Below, piece after piece: positions 45,159 to 54,183 of a stretch of 64,000 nt of DNA. How positions within the stretch are numbered: the first letter of the stretch is position 1; every line of letters begins with the position of its first letter. The notes beneath the pieces were generated by a model. That model was not told the origin of the DNA. It worked only from the letters and a program-made list of their open reading frames with translations, and did not search any database. The translations under genes were made by a program, and so were the position numbers. This stretch comes from Burkholderiales bacterium Ga0077544 (GTDB lineage Bacteria; Pseudomonadota; Gammaproteobacteria; Burkholderiales; Burkholderiaceae_D), in NCBI GenBank assembly GCA_001464355.1, contig LNEU01000027.1, positions 1 through 64,000 of the forward strand, written 5' to 3'.

Positions 45159-45467
45159 ATGAAGCGTACTTTGTTGTTGGGTTTGTTTCTGGTTGCAGGT
45201 GTATCGAATGGTGCGCTGGCCAATGCCGATCTGGCAAAAGCAAAAAACTGCATGGCTTGCCATTCAGTGAACAATAAGGTGCTGGGTCCGGCATTCAAGG
45301 ATATTGGCGCCAAATATGCCAGTCAAAAAGGTGCAGAAGACAAACTGGTGCAAAAAGTGCTGAAGGGCGGTAGTGGTGTCTGGGGCACTGTCCCTATGCC
45401 AGCCAATGGTCAGGTAAGCGAAGCGGAAGCGCGCACCCTGGTTAAATGGATGCTGACTTTAAAATAA
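45159..45467 (+). CDS. Cytochrome c, class I (c-551/c-552 type)
   Basis: A 102-residue periplasmic electron carrier. The signal peptide (MKRTLLLGLFLVAGVSNGALA) is followed by one haem-attachment site, KNCMACHSV, and the probable axial methionine in VPMPANGQVS. GPAFKDIGAKYASQKGAE is typical of c-551/c-552 cytochromes. The ATG at 45159 is chosen because it gives the signal peptide; an upstream in-frame start at 45084 does not. Confidence 0.93.
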   Translation: MKRTLLLGLFLVAGVSNGALANADLAKAKNCMACHSVNNKVLGPAFKDIGAKYASQKGAEDKLVQKVLKGGSGVWGTVPMPANGQVSEAEARTLVKWMLTLK

Positions 45468-45838
45468 GTGACGCAAAATAAAAAAGCGCTCTTCGGAGCG
45501 CTTTTTTTTCGTCCATACAGATCGACTTCCAGCCTTGTTCTATTTTTAATAGGCTACGTGTGGCGTTTTACATACGTTCTGCGATTTCATTTTAATAACC
45601 CAGAATCAGTGCATCTATGCGCCAGTTCGATGCCATCGACTCTGCTTGCCCCTGAATGGGTGATGAAGGAACGCTTCCTGCACCAACTGGGCGCCGATTT
45701 ACGTGGAATTGCCTGAATTCCGATTGGTATGGTTTTTGCTGCACATAATTCCAGCTACTTGAATTATGAGATTTTTGCTGATATTAATATTCAAGTAACT
45801 TGAATTGTTACAGTCCATCCATTTTAAAGGGGATAAAT
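45468..45838 (+). promoter_or_regulatory. Regulatory region before the liv-amidase operon
   Basis: After the cytochrome terminator this gap carries a perfect palindrome ATTCAAGT-A-ACTTGAAT at 45789-45805, about 34 bases before the proposed GTG start. A half-site ACTTGAATTAT lies at 45757-45767. The spacing and symmetry suggest an operator, possibly for the XRE-cupin regulator encoded at the end of the operon; this is inference. Confidence 0.5.
45481..45509 (+). terminator. Terminator of the cytochrome c gene
   Basis: AAAAAGCGCTC and GAGCGCTTTTT pair around a stable TTCG tetraloop and are followed by further T residues. Confidence 0.92.
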
Positions 45839-47014
45839 GTGGTTAATACCAAGACAGTATTAAAGACAGCTGCACTGTGTGCCGCCGTGGGCATGAGCTT
45901 GCTGGGAACGCCGGCATCTGCCAAAGATGTTGTGAAGATCGCGTTTGTAGGCCCGCTGACTGGCGGCACGTCTTCCATCGGTTTGGGTGGACGCAATTCT
46001 GCGGATCTGGCGGTGCGACTCCGCAATGCCGATCCGAAAGCGAAATACACCTATGAGTTGGTCGTACAGGATGATGAGTGTCGCCCGAATGTAGGCGTAC
46101 AGGTCGCGACCAAAATCGCAGCTGATAAAAACATCATTGCCGGTGTGACGCATTTCTGCTCCGCAGTCGCGATGGGTACGGTCGGTGTGTACAACCGCTT
46201 CGGTTTGCCGGTTATCGTCTGGGGCGCGGTGCTGCCTGAAATTACTTACGGTAATGACTTCAAGGAAGTACATCGCGTTAACGGCACGATGATTAACCAG
46301 AGCGAAGTGGCTGCCAACTTCATGGCGGCACAGGGTTACAAGAAATTCGCCATCATTCACGACACCACAGACTACGGCAAAGGCCATAACAAGTATTTTT
46401 CCGAATACCTGAAAAAGAATGGCGCGACAGTGCTGGGTACATTTGGCGTGACTGCGGATCAGCAGGATTTCAGCACCGAGCTGACCAAAATACGTGAATT
46501 GAAACCGGATGTTGTCTATTTCGGTGGCCTGACACCACTGGGCGTACGTATCCGTACACAAATGGAAAAGCTGGGTATCAAGGCACAGTTTGAAGGTACC
46601 TCGGGCATCAAGTCGGACGCTTACATTACGGGTGTAGGTGAGAAGGTGGCTGAAGGGTCGCTGGCATTCCTCGAAGGCGCACCATGGGAAAAAATTCCAG
46701 GCGGCTTGTTCTTCACTGCCCAATATCAAAAGCAAAAGTATAGCGAACCGCCTGAAGCTTACGGCACGTTCTCCTATGCAGCCGCCAATTTGATCATGGA
46801 CGCAGTGGAAAAAGTCGGCCCGGATCGCAAGAAAGTTCGCGATGCACTGAACAAAACCAAGGACGTCGATACCTTGATCGGCAAAGTGACTTTCGATGAT
46901 CACCGTCAAAACATCGTGCCGCTGGTCACCAAGTACGTGGTCCAGGATGGCAAATGGGTGATCTGGGAAGACAGCCTCTATGCCAGCGGCAAGCGCAAAT
47001 TAGCCGGCAAGTAA
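45839..47014 (+). CDS. Branched-chain-amino-acid-type ABC transporter, substrate-binding protein
   Basis: A 391-residue periplasmic protein. The GTG at 45839, with AAGGGG 6 bases upstream, gives a signal peptide cleaved near TPASA. The mature protein has the LivJ/LivK fold (VVKIAFVGPLTGGTSSIGLGG, then VVQDDECRPNVGVQVATKI). Two cysteines in the N-lobe may pair. It heads an operon with two permeases, two ATPases and two hydrolases. The neighbouring amidases suggest the ligand is an amide or ureido compound rather than leucine; this is inference. Confidence 0.9.
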   Translation: MVNTKTVLKTAALCAAVGMSLLGTPASAKDVVKIAFVGPLTGGTSSIGLGGRNSADLAVRLRNADPKAKYTYELVVQDDECRPNVGVQVATKIAADKNIIAGVTHFCSAVAMGTVGVYNRFGLPVIVWGAVLPEITYGNDFKEVHRVNGTMINQSEVAANFMAAQGYKKFAIIHDTTDYGKGHNKYFSEYLKKNGATVLGTFGVTADQQDFSTELTKIRELKPDVVYFGGLTPLGVRIRTQMEKLGIKAQFEGTSGIKSDAYITGVGEKVAEGSLAFLEGAPWEKIPGGLFFTAQYQKQKYSEPPEAYGTFSYAAANLIMDAVEKVGPDRKKVRDALNKTKDVDTLIGKVTFDDHRQNIVPLVTKYVVQDGKWVIWEDSLYASGKRKLAGK

Positions 47015-47095
47015 AGCTGAAGTGAAGTAAGTACGAAGTTGCAGGCCAGACGAGCGTCCGGCCTGCAGCCTGATTGGATACAAACGGAGAGAGCG

Positions 47096-48025
47096 ATGAG
47101 TGTAGTCGGCCAATATATATTTAACGGACTGATGCTAGGCATGATTTACGCCATGGTCGCGGTCGGTTTTACCTTGTTTTTTGGTGTGCTGGATGTCATC
47201 AAGTTTTCGCATGGCGATACGTTGATGGTCGGCGCGTTTGCCGGTCTTGCCGCCTCAACCGGGGTACTGATGCTGGACATAGGCTCTCCCTGGATACGCT
47301 TGCTGGCAGTCGTGCTGGCCGCAGTATTTGTGACCGGATTGCTGGGTGCCGCGATTGCCAAATGGCTGGTGTTGCCGCTGCGTAAAGCGCCGGCGCTGAA
47401 TACCCTGCTAGCGACGCTGATGCTGGGTACGGTCATGCGCGAAGCAGTGCGCTTGTTCTACCCGGACGGCTCGAATTCGCAGCCATTTCCTGCGCTGCTG
47501 CCTACAGGTTCCATCGATATCGGCGGCTTTGCCTTGCGCGCAGACAATGTGATTCTTTTACTGAGCGGCCTGGCTGTCATCGCAGGCGTGCACTTTTTAA
47601 TTACACGCACTCGCCTCGGCATGGCAATCCGTGCCGTCGCGCAGGATGGTGAAACCGCAAGGCTGATGGGTATCAACTTTGAAGCAGTGGTGTTGCTGAC
47701 CTTCGCCCTAGGTTCGGCAATGGCTGCACTGGCTGGTGTCATGAATGGCCTGTATTACAACGAGATTAACTTCAACGTAGGTTTGTTGCTGGGCGTGATC
47801 GGCTTTGCAGCCGCAATCCTTGGTGGTCTGGGCAATATTTACGGCGCAATCATCGGCGGCTTCCTGTTCGCCGGCCTGCAGGTGCTGGGCAGCGCGACCT
47901 TGCCCGCATTGATTCCGAATATCCCGAGTGCTTACAAGGATGTCTTCGCATTTGCAGTTGTCATTATGTTGATGGCCTGGAAACCAACCGGGCTGATAGC
48001 CGAAAAATCTAGCGAACGGGTCTGA
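47096..48025 (+). CDS. livH: Branched-chain-amino-acid-type ABC permease LivH
   Basis: A 309-residue inner-membrane permease with 8-9 helices: QYIFNGLMLGMIYAMVAVG at the start, the RTRLGMAIRAVAQDGETARLMGI coupling loop and ALGSAMAALAGVMNG. The ATG at 47096 follows GGAGAGAG. It pairs with LivM to form the channel and sits 81 bases after the binding-protein gene. Confidence 0.93.
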   Translation: MSVVGQYIFNGLMLGMIYAMVAVGFTLFFGVLDVIKFSHGDTLMVGAFAGLAASTGVLMLDIGSPWIRLLAVVLAAVFVTGLLGAAIAKWLVLPLRKAPALNTLLATLMLGTVMREAVRLFYPDGSNSQPFPALLPTGSIDIGGFALRADNVILLLSGLAVIAGVHFLITRTRLGMAIRAVAQDGETARLMGINFEAVVLLTFALGSAMAALAGVMNGLYYNEINFNVGLLLGVIGFAAAILGGLGNIYGAIIGGFLFAGLQVLGSATLPALIPNIPSAYKDVFAFAVVIMLMAWKPTGLIAEKSSERV

Positions 48026-48026
48026 T

Positions 48027-49193
48027 ATGAAAGACATTGAATTGAATAAAAAATCAGCAGCGCTGGTGCTGACCCTTGCGACGCTGGGCATCAGTTTCTA
48101 CATGTGGCTCTTCCTGCATGCAGAGTCGGAACTGGCGGTCGGTGGATTGATCGTCTTGGCCTTGATGTTGACTTTGCTGGGCAAAAAACTGGGTACGGTA
48201 AAGCGCATAGAACAGGCGGCGACCAGCCGTCCCGGTCTGGCGCGTGTCTGGTCATTGTTGGCCGCATTGTCATTAGTGGCAGCGTTCTACGATAGTCACT
48301 TTGTGTTGCTGATGATAGGCGGCGTGCTCTTGTATGCGGTTGCCTGCATGGGTTTGACATTGCAGTTTGGTTTTTCCGGCGTGAGTAATTTTTCCGGCGC
48401 CGCTTTCTTCGGTATCGGTAGTTACACCACCGCAGTGTTGGCCGCGCATACCGGCTTGCCATCGCTGGTGAATATCGCCATCGCCGGGATAGTTACCGCG
48501 ATCATCGGTTCCATCCTGATCTGGCCGGTGCTGCGCACACGTGGACACTATGCAGCACTGGTCACGATTGCATTCGGCATCCTCTTCAAAACCTTCATTG
48601 AGGTGAATGACGTACTCGGTGGCCCGCAAGGTTTGCAAGTGCCAGGCATGACTTTATTTGGCCACGCCTTCAACGAAAACTTCACTTTGTTCGGTGTCGA
48701 ATTTTCCTTTTATGTGAACTACGTGTTGTTGAGCTTGCTGCTATTCGTCTGTGCTTTTGTGTTGATCAAGGCATTGGAACGTTCGTGGGTAGGTTTGAGC
48801 ATGGACGTGGTACGTACCGATGAAACCGCAGCATCTACCTTCGGTCTGCATATCGTGCGCTGGAAAGTGATTGCCTTCACGCTCGGCAACTTGTTCGCTG
48901 GCGTGGCGGGCAGTATTTACGCCATGATGGTCGGCTTTATCGCGCCGAACAACTTCACGTTTGCCGATTCGCTATTGCTCTTGTCGATCACGATTCTGGG
49001 CGGCCTCGGTAATGTCATCGGTCTGATTCCGGCCGCGATCATCGTCATGATGCTGCCGGAAAAACTGCAGTTCATTCAAGAGTATCGGGTCCTGTTGTAC
49101 GCGGGTCTGGTGATTGCCATCTTGCTGTTCCGTCCGGATGGTCTGTTGCCGCGCAAAACACGACTCTTCTTTTCCCGGAAGGTGGCCCCATGA
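48027..49193 (+). CDS. livM: Branched-chain-amino-acid-type ABC permease LivM
   Basis: A 388-residue permease with about ten helices. It has an N-terminal extra hydrophobic region (to about residue 110) before the conserved LTLQFGFSGVSNFSGAAFFGIGSY block. The VRTDETAASTFGLHIVRWKVIAFTLG coupling region comes later. It starts 1 base after livH stops and overlaps livG by 4 bases. Confidence 0.93.
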   Translation: MKDIELNKKSAALVLTLATLGISFYMWLFLHAESELAVGGLIVLALMLTLLGKKLGTVKRIEQAATSRPGLARVWSLLAALSLVAAFYDSHFVLLMIGGVLLYAVACMGLTLQFGFSGVSNFSGAAFFGIGSYTTAVLAAHTGLPSLVNIAIAGIVTAIIGSILIWPVLRTRGHYAALVTIAFGILFKTFIEVNDVLGGPQGLQVPGMTLFGHAFNENFTLFGVEFSFYVNYVLLSLLLFVCAFVLIKALERSWVGLSMDVVRTDETAASTFGLHIVRWKVIAFTLGNLFAGVAGSIYAMMVGFIAPNNFTFADSLLLLSITILGGLGNVIGLIPAAIIVMMLPEKLQFIQEYRVLLYAGLVIAILLFRPDGLLPRKTRLFFSRKVAP

Positions 49194-50032
49194 GCGCAAT
49201 CATGAGTTCAGAAACGAATCCAGCAATCCAGGCAGCCAGCATCGCCGCTACAAGCGCGAACATCCTGGTGACTGCGCACGATGTCACCATGCGTTTCGGC
49301 GGTCTGACCGCACTCGATCAATTGAATCTGCACATAGTTGAAGGCGAAGTGCTGGGACTGCTGGGCCCCAACGGCTCCGGCAAGACGACTTTTTTCAATG
49401 TGCTGACCGGCTTGTACAAGGCCAGCAGCGGCAGCATCGCGTATCAGGGGCGCGAAGTAATAGGCCAGACGCCGCAGGAAATCTATCGCAGCGGCGTCGC
49501 GCGTACCTTCCAGCGTTCGCGTCTGTCGCTGCCCTTGACGGTGTTCGACAACATCGTCATCGGTGATTATCAGCACATGCAGCACGGCCTGTTCTTCAAT
49601 CTGTTTCGTCGCAAGGCCTTCCGTGCCGAGTACGACGCCTATGTCGCCAAGGTTGAAGCATTGCTGAATATCTTCAGTCCACCGCTGGTGGCGCGCATGT
49701 TCGAGCCGGTGGAAACCTTCACCATGATCGATAGACGCCGCATTGAAGTCTGTCGCGCCTTGTTGAGCGAACCGCGCCTGTTGCTGCTCGACGAACCATC
49801 GGCCGGCATGACGCACGATGAAACCGAAGCGCTGATGGATGACATCCTGCAAGTACGCGGCAAGCTGTCGAATCTGACCGTGGTGTTGATCGAACATGAA
49901 ATGAATGTGATCAAACGCATTACCGATCGCTGCATCGTTTTCAACTACGGCAAAAAAATTGCCGAGGGTACTTACGCGGAAATCACTGCCGACCCGAATG
50001 TGCAGGCTGCTTATCTGGGAGAAGACGAATGA
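49190..50032 (+). CDS. livG: ABC transporter ATPase LivG, degenerate signature motif
   Basis: A 280-residue ATPase. Walker A is GPNGSGKT (about residues 61-68), Walker B is [16 protein letters not shown], and the switch histidine lies in [11 protein letters not shown]. Where LivG normally has a signature like LSYGQQRRLEIARAL, this protein reads [15 protein letters not shown], so the LSxGQ element is missing while the RRxE part is kept. It may be a specialised subfamily or rely on the LivF signature in a heterodimer. It overlaps livF by 4 bases. Confidence 0.9.
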   Translation: MSAIMSSETNPAIQAASIAATSANILVTAHDVTMRFGGLTALDQLNLHIVEGEVLGLLGPNGSGKTTFFNVLTGLYKASSGSIAYQGREVIGQTPQEIYRSGVARTFQRSRLSLPLTVFDNIVIGDYQHMQHGLFFNLFRRKAFRAEYDAYVAKVEALLNIFSPPLVARMFEPVETFTMIDRRRIEVCRALLSEPRLLLLDEPSAGMTHDETEALMDDILQVRGKLSNLTVVLIEHEMNVIKRITDRCIVFNYGKKIAEGTYAEITADPNVQAAYLGEDE

Positions 50033-50736
50033 GTAACTTAAGCGTCAAAGGACTGACTACCGGTTACGACAAGGTAAATGTATTGCACGATGTATCTATC
50101 GACGTGGCACCTGGAAAAATCACCTGCATCCTCGGTGCCAACGGTGCCGGCAAGAGCACGCTGATACGCTCTATCCTGGGCCTGACGCCGCCGCGCCAGG
50201 GCGAAATCCTGTGGAATGGGCGCAATCTGGCCGGAGAAAAAACCCATGCAATTATTGCCAGCGGCATCTCTTGCATACCCGAAGGCCGCAAGGTTTTTCC
50301 GCGCATGAGCGTGGCTGAAAATCTGGCCTTGGGTGCCTTTCTTGTCACTGACAAGTCTGTCGTGGCGCAGCGCCTGGCACGTGTTTATGAAATTTTCCCG
50401 CGCCTCAAGGAAAGGGCGGCCCAGTTGGCCGGCACCATGTCGGGCGGCGAGCAGGCGATGGTATCTATAGGGCGCGGCTTGATGGCGGAGCCGAAATTGC
50501 TGGTGATCGATGAGCCTTCGCTGGGTTTGTCGCCGCTCTACGTCAAAGAAAATTTCAAGGTCATCAAGCAGATCAACGCGATGGGCATCACGGTGCTGCT
50601 GGTGGAGCAGAACGCGCGCCAGACGCTGGCGATTTCACACTATGGTTACGTATTGTCGCAGGGCCGCGTCATGGCGCAAGGCACGGCTGAAGCATTGGCC
50701 AGCAATGACGATGTACGGTCCGCTTACTTCGGTTGA
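50029..50736 (+). CDS. livF: ABC transporter ATPase LivF
   Basis: A 235-residue ATPase with Walker A GANGAGKS (about residues 36-43), an intact signature MSGGEQAM, Walker [14 protein letters not shown] and [12 protein letters not shown]. Compared with LivG its signature is normal, so in a LivF-LivG dimer one composite site would be complete and the other altered. Confidence 0.95.
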   Translation: MSNLSVKGLTTGYDKVNVLHDVSIDVAPGKITCILGANGAGKSTLIRSILGLTPPRQGEILWNGRNLAGEKTHAIIASGISCIPEGRKVFPRMSVAENLALGAFLVTDKSVVAQRLARVYEIFPRLKERAAQLAGTMSGGEQAMVSIGRGLMAEPKLLVIDEPSLGLSPLYVKENFKVIKQINAMGITVLLVEQNARQTLAISHYGYVLSQGRVMAQGTAEALASNDDVRSAYFG

Positions 50737-50750
50737 ACAGGGGAAGTTAC

Positions 50751-52049
50751 TTGAAAGATTACGCTACCTTGTCCTTGAAGAAATTGGCGGCATGTATTGC
50801 GCGCCGTGAGATATCAGTAGAAACAGTCGCACGTGCCGGCATCGCGCGCATCGAAGAACTGGAACCTTCGGTTCACGCGTGGCAATACTTCGATGCTGCG
50901 CAAGTCATAGCACAGGCGCGTCAACTGGATGCCCGCGTACATGAGGGTTTGCTGTACGGCTTGCCCGTCGGGGTCAAGGATTTGATGGATACGGCAGATA
51001 TGCCGACTACCTACGGCTCGCCGATATATGAAAATCATCGGCCCGTGCTTGACGCCGCGTGTGTTGCCGCCATACGCAGTGCCGGTGCCGTCGTCATGGG
51101 TAAAACCGTGACGACCGAGTTCGCCACTTTCCGTCCCGGGCCCACGCGCAATCCGCGTGGGATTGGCGACCATACGCCTGGCGGATCATCCAGCGGTTCT
51201 GCGGCTGCAGTTGCTTGCGGTATGGTGCCTGCGGCATTCGCCACGCAAACTGCGGGTTCGATTATTCGGCCCGCTGCGTATTGCGGCGTGGTCGGTTACA
51301 AACCGACTTATGGCACTTTGTCACTGGCGGGAATCAAATCGCTGTCGCCGAGTCTGGATACGGTAGGCGTGTTGACACGCAGTGTGGGTGACGCAGCTTT
51401 TTTCGTAGGCGCACTGGCGCGACTGCCTTTATCTGACGGTTTGAATACAGATGCGGTGCCGTCAACATTGCGTATCGGTATATGCCGTACGCCGCATTGG
51501 GATCGCGCAAGCGACGGCGCGCGCGCCATGCTGGAACAAGCCGCACGCTTGCTGGAGCACGCCGGCGCGGTCATCAGCGACGTCGATTTGCCTGCACCTT
51601 GCGGGGGACTCACCCATGCGCAAATTCGCATCATGGGTTATGAGGCCGCCGCTGCATTTGCGCCAGAAGCACGCACGCATCCCGAAGGCTTTAGCGATGC
51701 TTTTGCCGCTTTGCTGCAAGCAGGTAAGACCATCGATGGGACGTCGTATGTGGCGGCTCAGGCTCTGGCGGCGGCATCTCGCCAGATGGTCGCTGTGGTG
51801 TTCGACAAGGTGGATATCCTGCTTTCTCCAAGTACCGAGGGGGAGGCACCCGCAGGACTCGCCGCTACCGGTGATCCAATTTTCAATCGCATGTGGTCGC
51901 TGCTTGGCAATCCTTGCGTGCACGTTCCCTTGGGAAATGGCCCGGGCGGCATGCCGCTGGGTGTGACTTTGACTGGTCCGCGCTGGGGTGATGCACGCGC
52001 ACTGTCGGCAGCAAATTTACTCGAACGCGTTTTCGCGTCGCACAACTGA
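50751..52049 (+). CDS. Amidase (amidase signature family)
   Basis: A 432-residue amide hydrolase. The Ser-cisSer-Lys triad appears as GLPVGVKDLMDTADMPTTYG (Lys at about residue 77), TPGGSSSGSAAAVACG (cis-Ser) and TQTAGSIIRPAAYCG (nucleophile Ser). The TTG at 50751 is chosen because AGGGG lies 7 bases upstream. It is embedded in the liv-type operon, so the imported compound is probably an amide it cleaves. Substrate unknown; relatives include aryl- and malonamidases and allophanate hydrolases. Confidence 0.88.
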   Translation: MKDYATLSLKKLAACIARREISVETVARAGIARIEELEPSVHAWQYFDAAQVIAQARQLDARVHEGLLYGLPVGVKDLMDTADMPTTYGSPIYENHRPVLDAACVAAIRSAGAVVMGKTVTTEFATFRPGPTRNPRGIGDHTPGGSSSGSAAAVACGMVPAAFATQTAGSIIRPAAYCGVVGYKPTYGTLSLAGIKSLSPSLDTVGVLTRSVGDAAFFVGALARLPLSDGLNTDAVPSTLRIGICRTPHWDRASDGARAMLEQAARLLEHAGAVISDVDLPAPCGGLTHAQIRIMGYEAAAAFAPEARTHPEGFSDAFAALLQAGKTIDGTSYVAAQALAAASRQMVAVVFDKVDILLSPSTEGEAPAGLAATGDPIFNRMWSLLGNPCVHVPLGNGPGGMPLGVTLTGPRWGDARALSAANLLERVFASHN

Positions 52050-52059
52050 ACAGGACATC

Positions 52060-53355
52060 ATGATGACTCAACCAATACAGGATGCATCAACTTCTGCAGC
52101 CGAGAAGGCACAGGACAGTATCAATAACCAGCGCTTGCAGAATGCAATCGCGGCGCTGGCAGCTTTCGGTGGCCGCGACGATGGCGGCGTGGCGCGCGAG
52201 ACCTTGACGCAAATTGATCTGGATGCACGTCGCCATCTTATTGATACCGCCCGTGCCTTAGGTTGCGTAGTAGAGACCGATGAATGTGCGAATTTATTTT
52301 TCCGTAGACCTGGCACTACCGACTTGCCGTCGGTGCTGACCGGCAGCCATGCCGATACGCAACCGGTGGGTGGCAAGCTGGATGGTGCGTATGGCGTGTT
52401 GGCGGGGCTGGAAGTAATCGCCGCGTTGAACGATGCCGGTATTACGACCCGTCGCGCGATTGAAGTGGTCGCGTGGACGAATGAAGAGGGTAGTCGCTTC
52501 GGTCCCGGTGCGATGGGTTCCAGCGCTTTTGTCGATCCGTCGCGTTTGCCAGCGTATCGTGAAGTGCGTGATGGAGACAACATCACATTTGGCGATGCGG
52601 TCGATGTGGCATTGCTGGCGTCTGCCGACGTCACGCGCAGAGCGCTTGCACTGCCGATAGCATCCTGTGTCGAACTGCACATAGAACAAGGCCCGGTTCT
52701 GGAACGCGCGCATGCCGCGCTCGGTGTTGTGACCGGTATCCAGAGTGTGCGCTGGTACAAGGTGGAATGTACAGGCATGGCGGCGCATGCCGGCACCACG
52801 CCTATGGATGAACGGAGCGATGCGATGATGGCTGCTGTTGCTATCGCGCAGCAGTTGTATGTGTATGTTGCCAAAGAAGCCGCCAGTAATTTGCGGTTGA
52901 CGCTGGGACGTTGGCAGGTAGGCCCGAATTCGGTGAACACGATACCCGGCAAAGTAGAATTCACGATCGATGTGCGTTGTGTCGATGCCGAAGTGCTTGC
53001 GCGCTTCGAGTTGTACTTGACCAAGATCACTACTGCTTATCAATGGCGCGGCAATATTTCCTACGAGTGTTTTTTCTCGCGTCCGCCTACCCATTTTCCG
53101 GCTGATATGTTGAGTTTGATCGAACGCGCGTGCGTCCGGGCCGGTCATCTGGCCGGACGTGGTGAACCGCAAAGATTGACCTCAGGTGCATTTCACGATG
53201 CCATGTATCTGGCCGAGCATTGCCCGACGGCGATGATTTTTGTGCCAAGTAAGGGTGGAATCAGTCACAATGCCGCCGAGGAAACCGCGCCTGAAGATTT
53301 ATATCTGGGCGTGCAAGCCCTCGCATACACAGTGGTCGAACTGGCAAATCGATAG
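52060..53355 (+). CDS. M20-family N-carbamoyl/ureido amidohydrolase (HyuC/AllC-like)
   Basis: A 431-residue binuclear metal hydrolase. Metal-ligand regions are GSHADTQPVGGKLDGAYGVLAG (about residues 88-109), the NEEGSRFGPGAMGSSAF loop and VELHIEQGPVLE. TGMAAHAGTTPMDERSD is the dimer/substrate region. The set fits N-carbamoyl-L-amino-acid hydrolases, beta-ureidopropionases and allantoate amidohydrolases. Two ATGs (52060, 52063) follow CAGGA. With the amidase and transporter it implies uptake and stepwise hydrolysis of an amide or ureido substrate. Confidence 0.9.
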   Translation: MMTQPIQDASTSAAEKAQDSINNQRLQNAIAALAAFGGRDDGGVARETLTQIDLDARRHLIDTARALGCVVETDECANLFFRRPGTTDLPSVLTGSHADTQPVGGKLDGAYGVLAGLEVIAALNDAGITTRRAIEVVAWTNEEGSRFGPGAMGSSAFVDPSRLPAYREVRDGDNITFGDAVDVALLASADVTRRALALPIASCVELHIEQGPVLERAHAALGVVTGIQSVRWYKVECTGMAAHAGTTPMDERSDAMMAAVAIAQQLYVYVAKEAASNLRLTLGRWQVGPNSVNTIPGKVEFTIDVRCVDAEVLARFELYLTKITTAYQWRGNISYECFFSRPPTHFPADMLSLIERACVRAGHLAGRGEPQRLTSGAFHDAMYLAEHCPTAMIFVPSKGGISHNAAEETAPEDLYLGVQALAYTVVELANR

Positions 53356-53403
53356 CAGCGCTGAAAGTTCGCACCAGTTTTTTAACGAATAGAGAAATTG
53401 CAG

Positions 53404-53994
53404 ATGAAACGCCATCCTGTCTCAAGCACCGAAGCTGCCGAAAAAAAGGCATCCGTTTCCGGACTGGGTGTGCGGCTGCGGCATACCCGTCTGGTGGCAG
53501 GCATGACCTTGATGCAGTTGTCGCAAAAAGCAGCATGTTCAGAAAGCCTGGTATCCAAGATTGAACGCGGCACGGCGACGCCATCACTGGCGATGTTGCA
53601 CAGACTGGCGATGGCATTGGATACCAATATTTCGACTTTGATGTCGGAAGAAATGCCGGCAGTAGGGCCGGTGCTGCGGTTAGGCGAGCGACCTGTCATC
53701 AAGACTGGTGGCATCTCGATGGAGCGTTTGGTATTGCCGACGCGCGGCGGTTTGTTGCAGGCGAATATACATATAGTGGAACCGGGTGCAGCCAGTGATG
53801 GCCAGATCGAGCATGTCGGTGAAGAAGTTGGTTATGTACTGGAAGGTATGCTGGAACTGCGTTTGGGCGAGGACAGTTATATCATCGGCCCGGGTGACGT
53901 GTTTACGTTTGCCAGTAATGTGCCGCATGGTTATAGCAATGTTGGCGATGTGGTCGCCAAGGTCTTGTGGGTTAATTCTCCGGCGACGTTCTAG
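53404..53994 (+). CDS. XRE-family regulator with C-terminal cupin domain
   Basis: A 196-residue regulator. Residues about 20-75 form the helix-turn-helix (LRHTRLVAGMTLMQLSQKA, SESLVSKIERGTATPSLAML). Residues about 115-195 form a small cupin (EHVGEEVGYVLEGMLELRLGED, then PGDVFTFASNVPHGYSN) that could sense a ligand. Proteins of this plan commonly regulate adjacent catabolic or uptake genes. It is the last gene of the operon and is followed by a terminator. Confidence 0.93.
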   Translation: MKRHPVSSTEAAEKKASVSGLGVRLRHTRLVAGMTLMQLSQKAACSESLVSKIERGTATPSLAMLHRLAMALDTNISTLMSEEMPAVGPVLRLGERPVIKTGGISMERLVLPTRGGLLQANIHIVEPGAASDGQIEHVGEEVGYVLEGMLELRLGEDSYIIGPGDVFTFASNVPHGYSNVGDVVAKVLWVNSPATF

Positions 53995-54023
53995 TAAATT
54001 TGATACTGCATCCGCATTAGCTC

Positions 54024-54057
54024 AAAAATAAAGCGCTCTTCGGAGCGCTTTATTTTT
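54024..54057. terminator. Terminator after the XRE-cupin gene
   Basis: A perfect 15-bp stem (54024-54038 with 54043-54057) closes on a TTCG loop. Its core GCGCTC-TTCG-GAGCGC is the same as in the cytochrome terminator at 45481. A and T runs on both sides allow bidirectional function. Confidence 0.9.
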
Positions 54058-54120
54058 GTCTCTTCAAATTGCTTCTTCAGCAAATTATTTGATCTACACA
54101 TTATTTGATTTACTGCAGCA

Positions 54121-54153
54121 ATAAAAAAGCCTCGCGGTTTTAGCGCGAGGCTT
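54121..54153 (-). terminator. Terminator of the second Liv-type binding-protein gene
   Basis: GCCTCGCG (54129-54136) pairs with CGCGAGGC (54144-54151). On the minus strand the stem is followed by a run of T residues. Confidence 0.88.
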
Positions 54154-54183
54154 GCATGAAACGTAAATGAAACGTGAACGAAT

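Noticed and set aside
45468-45716. 82-codon open frame after the cytochrome gene
   Set aside because: It runs straight through the strong terminator hairpin at 45481-45509 and resembles no protein.
45860-46909. 349-codon minus-strand open frame opposite the binding-protein gene
   Set aside because: It is a codon-bias artefact opposite a well-supported periplasmic protein gene.
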